Origin: Marchantia polymorpha subsp. ruderalis | Taxonomy: Eukaryota; Streptophyta; Marchantiopsida; Marchantiales; Marchantiaceae | Assembly: GCA_037833965.1 (NCBI GenBank) | Contig: AP031352.1 | Span: 17,154,501 to 17,218,500, forward strand | Length of the DNA stretch: 64,000 nucleotides | Direction of reading: 5' to 3' | Shown here: one piece after another, positions 51,998 to 61,822 of the stretch | Position numbering within the stretch: the first letter of the stretch is position 1 | Layout of the letters: the number at the start of each line of letters is the position of its first letter | The notes under the pieces: model-generated | Database searches by the model: none | The model's input: only the letters and a program-made list of their open reading frames with translations | Told to the model about the DNA's origin: nothing | Position numbers and translations under genes: made by a program

Positions 51998-53425
51998 TTC
52001 TGCTGCGCCCGCGTTCTCGTTCTATCTAGTCATTCAGCCAGTAAACACAGGAATTCCATGAGAAGACACAGACGCGCAACAAGTACGCGGTTCATTCAAG
52101 GAGCTACGCTCACATGAAGATAAAGTCACTTCAATATAATGTGCAGCGGGGAGTTGAAGATCAAATGGGAGTTTAAATACCAAGTGCCAACCAACTAGAA
52201 AATACTAAAAATAGCAATTTAACTCAAATTATAAGTTAATCCCAATGTGAACCACACAACTTGTATTTTGAACTTGTTTTTTATGTTGTGCTTTCTACGT
52301 TGAGAAATTACTTTCTAGTTCTTGTGAATCTTTTATTGATATGAAAGACAATTGGAGAGTGAAATTGCATATTGGATTCAAGTTGTCGTATATCAAACAT
52401 ATCATTTAAATCAAAAGATCATGATTGATTATGTTGATTGATCAATTTGGTATAGAGTGTTGTAAAAGTATATCAATTATGGCGAGCAATTATTGTTACT
52501 ATTATTGCAATTATCAAATTATGTGTGAATTTTCATTTTAGTTTGAGATATTTGATGGTAGCAACCATAGGTCAAGCACTCTCAAAGTTATTATTATTTT
52601 TTATTAAAGATTTTGTTGTGTTGAGACTTCTTTAACATCAATCAATGTAGCAGAAAATCAATAACATTGAATGGAATATTTTAAACAGATTACAATTTGA
52701 ATGGCTTAATTTTTGATAATTGATCTAAAAGAATTGATCATTTTGGAATTACATTAGATAGATAATGTGATTAGTGTTTTAAGAAGCATAAATTGCATGA
52801 AATTATGATATTTTTGTCAAAATCTCTTCAAACTTTGAAGAGATTTTGATATTCAACATTTTGATATTGAAACTCATGAACAACTGATATTTGATAATTT
52901 CGGGAATTAAATTTATAAATATGTGATTGTAATTGAATACTTGTGAAATTTTAATAAAAAAATTCCTGATTTGTGTGAAATTTGCTAATTGATAACAATC
53001 TTGATTGCTAATTCATTTAACATGTAATTTGAAACTCAATTGAAAATTTAATTTGTTTAATTTGTTAATCATTAAGATTTGAAATTTGATGATTGTATTT
53101 GGCGAAATTATATATGTCAATAAATTTGTACTTATTTTTCAATATTAAAATTTGGAATATGAGAAATTTTGCATCAATTTGTACTCGAAAGTAGCAAATT
53201 TTCAACTCTTCCGCGGCAAATTACACGCGCATTGTCAACCGTCACCAGCAATTTTGAATTTAATTTTGTATCTGGTACCGCGCCCTTCCGTCTGAATTCA
53301 AGATAGAACGTGCTTCTAGCGCGGACTTGGACGAACACGTTGTGGTTATCATTCTCTACACTCCTTTTTGAATGTATGTAGCGATAGAAAACGTTGTACT
53401 TATTCTTGTGGTGTGATAAATGTGA
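51998..53425. other. AT-rich intergenic DNA, upstream region of the 53.5-kb ORF
   Basis: Very AT-rich to about 53170, then moderate GC for about 250 bp before the ORF. An in-frame TGA at 53423-53425 closes the reading frame upstream of the ORF. No core promoter element stands out. Confidence 0.4.
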
Positions 53426-53518
53426 AGATGCTTGATTGGTGGATCTCGATGCCAACATTCTACCAAGAGTAGCAAGAGTTCATACACTCCAAACGTGGTC
53501 TTGATCAAACAGTTGTTC

Positions 53519-56098
53519 ATGAGTATTGTAGGCATGGAAGGTGGGAATGAAGTGGAGAAAGTAATGGTTCAGAGGGTTGATGGTGTTGCGCTAGAACTAA
53601 CGGAGAGTGTTGGAAGATTCGATCCACATTTGATGATTTATGGAACACTCCACACTCAGAAAGCACCAGATGAAGTTCCAGTTTCGACATCCTACAGTGA
53701 ATGGAATTGTGCTACATGGACTCCAATGCTAGTTGACACAACTGATGTAAGAGAGACGGAACAATTTGAGACATTGTCTTATCAAGACTTGGTACTTACA
53801 GCGATAGAGGAGACTGCGCATGATACACCTCCTTCTGAAGATTTTGTGAAGACAATTTCAGGGAATAGAAGAGAAGATGACACACTTCGCTGTGAGGAAG
53901 TGCTGAATGTGGCTGCCAGATACACGGTGAATTCTCAAACTCAAACCAAGGCAGTGAATGCACTTAACGATACAGACCCAGATTTACATCTCAAGATTTG
54001 GAGCGAAAAGATGGAGACAAGAAGTCTCTTAGGAGCCAGGGACAAGGCTGATGAAGTAGAAGTGACATACCCACATCGGCGTCTGATATCACTTGCGCGA
54101 AACTTATCATATAGACATCGCAGGAAACTATTTGTTCATGACGAAACTAAGCTTCTCCCCCGGATGCATAGGAGGTTTCTGAAAACAAGAGGTAGTGATC
54201 GCCGGATTAGGAATATTTCCCAAATCAAGGCAGCATATGATCATGGTCCAAAAGTGGTGGAGATCGCCAAGCAGCCGGCCGTTGATCTTGTCACTGTATC
54301 TAACGTGGAGGAAGGAGGCGAAGATTCGAGACTGTCTAACAGTCTAATAACCAGTCTGGGACTAGACTATTCAGGTTTGACGGGGACAGAAAGTACTAAT
54401 GTACAACATGGTTCTCATATTGCTGATAGCCATGATGATGGAAAGCCCTTTCTAAGAGATCTCAATTTCGTCCTTATTGATATTGAGGAGATTAGACGGA
54501 AGAGTTTGAAACAGGGACGCATACATGATGAAAGATGTTCCTCACTTGAAAAGGATATCACTCCATGTACATCAGATAATATTTCTTGGAAAGAAGATGT
54601 CCCAACCACTGAGGGAGATGTATCTTTTGAGCGACATGAACTACAGTATCCGGGAAGGGTGAAATCTGGAGCCACCATGTATTTATTCAATGATTCATCT
54701 GAGGCGGCAGGAGTTGCCCTTTCACCCAGATCAATAAACTTAGTGACTGATTCTCCGACCATTACTACAAGTAATGGACTCAACCAATGGATCCCATCTG
54801 GTGGCTGCACTATGACTAGGGACCTTAGAACTGATAGTAACACTGTAGCATCACCTTGCAGTTCGATTTGCTCATCTGGTCCTGGCACAAATGTCACGAA
54901 CAAAGTCAATAGTCTAGATCTCTCCATGACCAGTAGATTTGAAGTTTCTGTTAGTACAGTCGATACCTTGATGGAGCTTCCAGCGTTCTGGGATGACAAT
55001 ACACTGAATGAGCCACCATCTGATGAGATTCTTGTTGCTGATCATGAAGTTTCCACCAATCTTGGATCAAACGTGAGTTCCAGGAATTTACTCAACAAGA
55101 GAAAGAGTAAATGTATCAGCATCCCTTCCGACAGACCACCAACTCAAGGAAAACATACAAGTGATGGGATTGGCATGAGAGAGTTCGAGATGAGACAGTG
55201 TAGGGTGCCAACTCGAACAGAAGGAGAGGATTCAACGGCCGAGGGACAAACAAGATCTGATGGGTCAATGGTGGGTCAGCAGACTTCGAGACGACTGGCA
55301 GAACATTGTTCTAGCACTCCGAGGGGAACTGAAGGTGATGTGCTGACTCTGTGGACAAGTGTTGAACAAATCTGCAGCAGGAGAGACTGTATGCTACATG
55401 CGTTACCAGGAACTGAAGCCAGCGAAACTCAAGCCAAACACAAGGAATACGTGCCTCGAAATGGTGACGAAGTACAGATTCAAGAAATGGAGAAACATAA
55501 TGAGAGGGTTCCATACACAGCAAAGGACATCTTCGAAGTTGCCAACAATCGAAATCCTTTTGTCGAAGGAAGTGATCGAGCTGCTACTACTTTTATACAT
55601 GAACAGATACCTGATATGAATTTGGTACCAGATGGAGTACCCATCGAATCGAAGTCGGCAAATCCAAGGGCACATCTAGTTGGAGATTCTTCTATCCAAG
55701 GAAATGAGCAAGGTGCTGATACCTTTATACATGGACAGATACCTGATATGAATTTGGTACCAGATGGAGTACCCATCGAATCGAAGTCGGAACATCCAAG
55801 AGCACATCTAGTAGGAGAGGAGCAGCATCCAGCAAAGTCCTGTTCTTTGGTGGAACTCAAGGAGATGAATTCTCGCCTATTTTCCGAAAACCTGAACATC
55901 AAGGAGGAAAATTCAGGTCTGCGTGAGGAGATTCGTAAATGCAAGGAGTCGATCTCTACACTTAAGGAGAGAGTGGTTTATCTTTCTAACGAATTACTGT
56001 CGATGTCAAAGGAATCTTCATCTTTACATGTACTCTTATCTGAATCTAGGAACAGAGAAGTGGGTTTCATACGTGATGCATGTGAGAAATTGCAGTGA
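53519..56098 (+). CDS. Large single-exon ORF of unknown function with C-terminal coiled coil (859 codons)
   Basis: The first ATG in the open frame is at 53519 (MSIVGMEGGNEVEKV). The frame is open from 53426, so an upstream exon is possible. The product is hydrophilic, with no transmembrane segment or signal peptide. Residues about 185-245 are strongly basic (RNLSYRHRRKLFVHDETKLL, then RMHRRFLKTR) and could be a nuclear localisation signal. Residues about 692-735 and 736-779 are a near-identical 44-residue tandem duplication (QIPDMNLVPDGVPIESKS). Residues about 780-859 form a Leu/Glu/Lys-rich coiled coil (KEMNSRLFSENLNIKEENSG). I recognise no family. The uninterrupted 2.6-kb frame in DNA of average composition argues for a real gene or a recently active relic. 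It is probably a lineage-specific structural or chromatin-associated protein, but that is only a guess. Confidence 0.6.
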   Translation: MSIVGMEGGNEVEKVMVQRVDGVALELTESVGRFDPHLMIYGTLHTQKAPDEVPVSTSYSEWNCATWTPMLVDTTDVRETEQFETLSYQDLVLTAIEETAHDTPPSEDFVKTISGNRREDDTLRCEEVLNVAARYTVNSQTQTKAVNALNDTDPDLHLKIWSEKMETRSLLGARDKADEVEVTYPHRRLISLARNLSYRHRRKLFVHDETKLLPRMHRRFLKTRGSDRRIRNISQIKAAYDHGPKVVEIAKQPAVDLVTVSNVEEGGEDSRLSNSLITSLGLDYSGLTGTESTNVQHGSHIADSHDDGKPFLRDLNFVLIDIEEIRRKSLKQGRIHDERCSSLEKDITPCTSDNISWKEDVPTTEGDVSFERHELQYPGRVKSGATMYLFNDSSEAAGVALSPRSINLVTDSPTITTSNGLNQWIPSGGCTMTRDLRTDSNTVASPCSSICSSGPGTNVTNKVNSLDLSMTSRFEVSVSTVDTLMELPAFWDDNTLNEPPSDEILVADHEVSTNLGSNVSSRNLLNKRKSKCISIPSDRPPTQGKHTSDGIGMREFEMRQCRVPTRTEGEDSTAEGQTRSDGSMVGQQTSRRLAEHCSSTPRGTEGDVLTLWTSVEQICSRRDCMLHALPGTEASETQAKHKEYVPRNGDEVQIQEMEKHNERVPYTAKDIFEVANNRNPFVEGSDRAATTFIHEQIPDMNLVPDGVPIESKSANPRAHLVGDSSIQGNEQGADTFIHGQIPDMNLVPDGVPIESKSEHPRAHLVGEEQHPAKSCSLVELKEMNSRLFSENLNIKEENSGLREEIRKCKESISTLKERVVYLSNELLSMSKESSSLHVLLSESRNREVGFIRDACEKLQ
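55592..55822 (+). repeat. 132-bp in-frame tandem duplication inside the orphan ORF
   Basis: The segment starting TTTATACATG at 55592 recurs at 55724, a period of 132 bp (44 codons). Over about 95 bp the copies differ at only a handful of sites, mostly near the ends. The period is a multiple of three, so the frame is preserved. Confidence 0.9.
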
Positions 56099-59000
56099 TC
56101 ATACTAGGTCCTGATTGTTGATGGGGCATAGGTCAATTATCAAAGTACCATGAGGAGATCTGATAATAGAGACTAGATAGTGACGGTAGGTCCAAGGATC
56201 CGGGAGAATGAGGAGTTGAACTCTAGTAAGTATTTCGTTTAATGTTGTGACCACTTTCAATGCATGAACTGTTATTGTGCTACATTCAGAACGATATAGA
56301 CGATCTATTTCATCATAAAAATTTTAAACTTGATGTTGAAAAATAAAATGCTAAATGCGTGTTCTCTTTTCTTTTCCGTATACTTATTACAGCATTTGAA
56401 TATTATAATATATTTCTATGTTTTTGAGATCTTAACAAATCTAGTAGTGGTATAATAGATTTGCAAATAGTTAGATTTCTTTTTTAAATATGCAATTCAT
56501 GTCATTTTGCAGAAGACAGATTTAGTACTAACAACACGTAATAGAAATGCGCTGGTAGTTGGTAGTAGAGTAAGAAATAGTTTACTGGCACGAGAATTCT
56601 GATTGTAACTAAATCTGGTGGATAATGAGGTTTCAAGATATTATCACCAGACAAATTGTCATGATGAAGCTCTTAGTAGTGCTGCTCGAATTATAATTTG
56701 TGCTAAGGATTATGATCAATCTACGAAAGCATCTACGGGCCTTTGTTTGTATTTTCCACTTGGACCGTGTATAATTTCTAAGAGATTGTGCGAACAAGAG
56801 GCGTTGTTTCTTGCTTGGAGTAGGTAGGGATTTCATTTGCCCAGAATTGTGCAGGGAAATTCGAGGGACGTCGCGTAATCCTATTGGCTAGAACCGCCAG
56901 CTTGATGTCTTGATCTGATTGGCTAGAACCGCCAACTTGGTATCTTGAATGCAATGTTGTAAAAACTTACATATTACAATTCATGATAAACTGAAATCAA
57001 AGCACGGAAGAACGCTTCCGGGACTGCGGAATCCCAAACCCCTGTACAAGAAGCTATACATGGACACATAGAACCCGCGTTCGGAAAGAAAATTTGCCCT
57101 CTAGTCATGGGTTCGTTCAAGCAGGTATTCTCCTACTGCACAGAGAAAAATAAGAACCAATGGAAGAGTGTAAACCAGGGACAGCTTTTAGGTGAAGATT
57201 ACTACGCAGATATATTTAAATGGCTACGATCTTCACATAGCATTCAATATAAGAGAAAAGAAAGGAATAAATGGACAGAAAATTCATATGATCAAAAACT
57301 CATTACAGAAATGAATAATGGATACCATTAATTTTCTATTCACTCCACAATATAACACTGTGTGTCAGGCCATTCCATTTGACCAAAAGTCAAAGGATTA
57401 GAGTTTTTTCCTAACATTGTGGAGGAAATCAACATAACAAGATAAAAATTGATGTAAATATGCATTTTCGCATATTTTGGACATTTGTGGTCAGAAAAGA
57501 CTGGATGAAGCCAATGTTATCAATTTGTCAAGTCAACAAATTCAAACAACAGTTTCTGAACAACAAATGCAAATAAATTAAAAAGTTTATTGATAATTTT
57601 AGAAGTCAAGAATATGTGAGATACTTCATGAAATTATTTTCATGAGACATCTCACACTCAAACCTTGGAGTATTGTCCAAGTTTCTTACGGTTATCTTTC
57701 TAGCATTTCTATGCTTGAGATTCAACAAGAAAAAAATTGTAAAACCAAAGAAGAAGTTTACAACTAATTTTACTTCTATTTATACATTCTATCTACAACT
57801 TCTTACTTTTATACAGATCACTTTTGACAATGTGAAAGACACCATGAAAATTTACATGTTGTGGGAATTTTCAAACACAAAATCTACTCAGTCCACACAC
57901 ACAGTCCAGATGACAAAAGTACCAAACACAATTTAGATCGTGTGGAGTTAAGTTCACGAGAACAAAACAAGCTTCATCCAAAAAATCTTAATTTGTGTAT
58001 TTGAGAGTTTTAGTTAATTCTTATAGGGTGATAAACTAAATAGCTTGACAAATTGAAATAAAGATAATCAAAATTAACCAAGACCTTAATTCACTTAATT
58101 CCCTTGATTCAAGTTGAGAAATCTGTTATCTCCCCAATCAATATAGTCATTTTTCGGGATACATGTATATTGTATAAATGAAATTTGTATAGGTTTCTCT
58201 AAAAAACTAGAACCAAATAAATTCAAGTCGTAGTCAAAATATTGTTTTTGAAAATCATATATATATATATATATATATATATAGCAAAATTTTTAGTAAA
58301 ATTACAATGTCAAACCTAGTGCAAAAACTTGAAAAGTAATATAATATCTTTCAAAACTCTTCAAAGAAACAACTTTGATAAATGAATTGGCTGGATTGAA
58401 ATTTTCATCAAACTTTTAAGAATAATAATTTCATAACTTTTAAAATTAATATAAATTGAATTTTTATGAATTATTATTTAGTTTTTATGTGCTTCATCTT
58501 GCTAATTCATAATTATCATAATGAAGATGTAAAACAATACTATTCTGATTTCATTTTATCGATAAGTCTATTCAACTTAAAATACTTATGATGTTATGAA
58601 TTCCACATTCATTTTTAAAAGTAAGTTATGCATTTTGGTAAGATAGACATACAAATAATGCATACATCATCAAATGTAGACACACATTTGATTATAGAAT
58701 TTTTTTGTTCATTATATTTAGTCAATGTAACCTAACAAGCATTTGGCGTTATTTCATAAATCTGTCATGTGTCTACGTGTTGTTTATAATTAGCATCGGA
58801 TGAGGTTTTACTCTAGTTGAGCTAACACTAGGTAGAGACTACGTTAGTTTTACTCAAGTCAGAGAGTATAGTCGTGCGTACTTGAAGATCTGTCAGTTCT
58901 TCTAGTTGAGCCTTTGAGCGTGGGATAGCTTGCAATAGGTTGGCTCAGATGTCTCTGCTAGCTTGTGGGGCCTACTTTTTTGTTTTTCTTTATAAATTAA

Positions 59001-59381
59001 CAAAAACATAAACATATGTGTGTAGAAGATAGGTATATGAGTTGGAAACAGTAGATTTATAGGAGTTATGATAGGATTAGTTAGAATTCGTCTACGTCCG
59101 AAGATCTTCGGATCTTCGTGTCTTCGGCACAGTCTTTTTAGGACGCACGAAGAGCTGCGTCTTCGGCGAAGACATCGGAATCAATTTCAAATCATGCAAC
59201 GGGCCGGATGAGTTTCGCACGCGTCGGGAGTTCTACGAGGAGCAGGAGAAGGCAATGTTAGGGCTTCAAGGGTAAAGGCAGTAGGAGGAGACTGCGCGCC
59301 GACATTGCGATATCAAGCAAGAACGATCGAGAGGAATTGCAATCAAGCCAACCCGCGATTAGCGAATTGCAAATTGAATAC
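56099..59381. other. AT-rich intergenic DNA, no gene recognised
   Basis: Simple repeats include (AT)n at about 58257-58283. A 35-bp direct duplication at about 56883-56950 contains ATTGGCTAGAACCGCCA twice, that is, two CCAAT boxes on the minus strand. A frame of 75 codons from ATG 57107 shows no family. From about 59095 composition turns GC-rich with several CTTCGG motifs, forming the leader of the next coiled-coil copy. Confidence 0.4.
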
Positions 59382-60472
59382 ATGGCGCCCAAGAAGAGTG
59401 AGAAGGTGAGGAAATTGGTTCCCTTGAAGGTGCCGTATGAGGAATTGAGACCCTTTAGACACGAATTGAGGGAACTGCGGCTTGAATTCCTTCTGTGGAA
59501 TTGGAATTGCGTCTCAGCGAGTATCTACAAGGAAGTTCTGGACAATAGCGCGACCGAAGGCGAGGAGCTCCGCGGTAATTCCATGCTGTGGACCATCGAG
59601 CATTGGACCAAAGTAATGGGGCCGTGTGCGGGTAGCGACGGAGACCTTCTGTTTGACAAGAATAGCGTAGGATTTACGCGCGGCGAGGAATTCTCTTACG
59701 GGCCTCTCTTCGAGACTGGAAGACAGGGAACAAATGGATGGAAGACTGTCGATTATAAGGATCCGAAGAGAAGGGCGATTGCGTTAGGGATCATGCACAT
59801 CTTACGGCCGGCGCGCACGACTTATGTGACGGCCTGGCAAGTGGGATTCTTCGAACGCATTTTGAAGGGACAGCGCGTACATTGGGCAAGGATCTTTCAC
59901 GATCTTGTCTGGGTGAATGCGTCTGGTCGATGGACGGGATCTATGACCAATCATCTTACCCCCTTTCTGGTGGATTTCTATTGAGTAATGGGATTGCTTA
60001 CGAGGGAGGAGGAGAAGCAATTTCCAAGGGAGCGGGAGAGCTTTACAGTGGAGTCCAGTGAAGGGACTGAAGACGAGAACCGATCTCCCGCAGTTCCAAC
60101 ACACACCACCGCTTGAGAACCAGTGCAGGTGGACGTGGGGCAAAGGCAGGAGCAGCCAGAGAGACGAGTGTCAAAGAGAAGGAAGGTCGTAAGTGATGAT
60201 GAGGAGGATTTGGCCCACGTGGTAAGAAGGATGGATATGGATGAAAGTGGAGCCAGAGAGCACAAAGCTCACACAAACCAAAGAAGAGGGCGAAACGGAG
60301 GATTGTAACAGTTGAGGTGTCAGATAGCAGTGTGGAGAAGACGGTGGCACCAATTGTAAACACATCCGAAGTCGCAACTAGCGAGGTAATGCGACCTGTG
60401 GAGTTAGGGGTACTTTCGGAGGTGTCAATCGAAGTTCCGGCAGATATACCGGCAGAACCTTTGAAGGAGTGA
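59382..60472 (+). pseudogene. Coiled-coil family protein, copy 2 (N-terminal part, broken)
   Basis: From ATG 59382 (MAPKKSEKVRKLVPLKVPYE) the frame runs 200 codons with the family motifs LEFLLWNWNCVS, CAGSDGDLLFDKNSV, TTYVTAWQVGFFERIL, VHWARIFHDLVW and LTPFLVDFY, aligned with the intact copy at 61823. TGA at 59982-59984 interrupts the conserved FY-(x)MG(C/L)LT segment, and TGA follows again at 60114-60116. The basic linker (RRVSKRRKVVSDDEED) and an acidic, Val/Glu-rich linker (VTVEVSDSSVEKTVAPIV, EVSIEVPADIPAEPLKE) follow in two different frames, ending at TGA 60470-60472. The coiled-coil half is absent. It is a decayed copy. Confidence 0.8.
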
Positions 60473-61822
60473 ACAAAATTGGTAAGTCCGATTTCTCTGT
60501 CTTCGGAGCGGACATGGTTTGCGCAAGGCGAAGTGTGGTAACACACTTTTTGTTTTTTTTGCAGAATTTAAACAATTTTAGAAAACTAGTACCGAAGCAG
60601 TGTTTGTAGTTAGAAAAGGGTACGTTAAATAGAGTGGATTGAGGAGATCGTCACGAGGTCACGAAGAATCGCGAAGTCGGATGTACCAGCGCCAATGTCT
60701 TTGGCGCCTTTGGAAAAGCTCCTTTTCTGAGGTGTCTCTACTCACGCGCTTCCAGCGTTTAAGGAAGCTACGCTGCCGGCACAGACACCTCCGGAGGAGA
60801 TTTTGCTAAAGACGTCAGAAGAATGGCACGGACCTCTGAAGGCTTCCGACCATGAGTGCGCCTTCGGCGATGCGCCGCTAGCGCGGAAAGGGAAACCTTC
60901 CTAACGATCGGAATACACGGTAGTTCCAATTGGTTGAAGTCGCATTGAAAAGAGCTCGGGACGCTCGTCCTAACGAGCCCAAGAGCGTTGGAGATGGATC
61001 AGGGACGAAGAAGTTATGAGCATCGGAAACTCGTAGCCGGACATGCGCCGTTTGCGCTAGGGTTCACAGTCGGAAAGGACTCCCGTACGCCTTCGGCGAT
61101 GCGCCTGAATCACGCGCTCATGGGAGGAAATCAACTCAGAGTCGGAAGCGCCTTTGGCGGCTGCGCAACGGAAGAAAAGCGCCGGCCGGATGTACGCCTC
61201 CGACGTGGCGCTGATAGGCGGATGCGCTGGCATGATTTGCGCCGGCGGGATATGCGCCGTCAGCAATGGACGAGGCAAAACGGACAAAACAAGCGGTACG
61301 AATACGCGCCGGCGTAATTCGCGCCGACTGGATGTGCGCCTCCAGCAAGGCGCCGACGGATAAGGAACACGCCAGCGGCGACACGCCTCCGGTGATGGTC
61401 GGGTTAGGAAAAGACAACATAGCCGACGTATACACTGCGGCGAACTCGAGTCCGGAAGACGGTGGCGGCGGGAGAATTCAACATTCACGCATGCGAATGC
61501 GCGCAGTGCGGAGACGTGAATTCGAGCATGCAAGGGCGAACCGTTAAGCCGTATAGCCGGCTGCGTAAATTGTAACCAGTAAGAACGTTGGACGATCTTG
61601 AATTCGGAGAAGAAAAGACTGCTCTCCAGTCTCATTCTCTCATTCTTGATTTTGCGATTTCCAGCTTCCAAGATTACGCGCAAGGGCGGAGAGACCTGCA
61701 GTGAGAGGAGAGAGCGCGAGAGAAGAGAGAGAGACAGCAGTCAGTGCTTGAGCGGCCGACGCGTAGCGGCGATTGTGAGAGAGCGAGCGGAAGGAAAAAC
61801 GTCTGTGTGTGCAGGAAACGCA
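60473..61822. repeat. GC-rich spacer with a diverged hairpin unit and CGCC-rich repeats
   Basis: At about 60910-61030 lies a diverged fifth copy of the 47-kb hairpin unit (GAAAAGAGCTCGGGACGCTC, ACGAGCCCAAGAGCG and GAAGTTATGAGCATCGGAA), in which arm pairing is mostly lost. From about 61150 to 61370 short variants of (G/A)TGCGCC(T/G)CCG(G/A)C recur. At 61690-61740 there is a GA-rich tract, then the start of the intact coiled-coil copy. Small overlapping frames on both strands are not called as genes. Confidence 0.6.

Noticed and set aside
54415..54999. 194-codon minus-strand frame within the orphan ORF
   Set aside because: Antisense shadow of the 859-codon plus-strand frame.
57107..57331. 75-codon ORF from ATG 57107
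   Set aside because: It is AT-rich, lacks any domain and has no supporting context.
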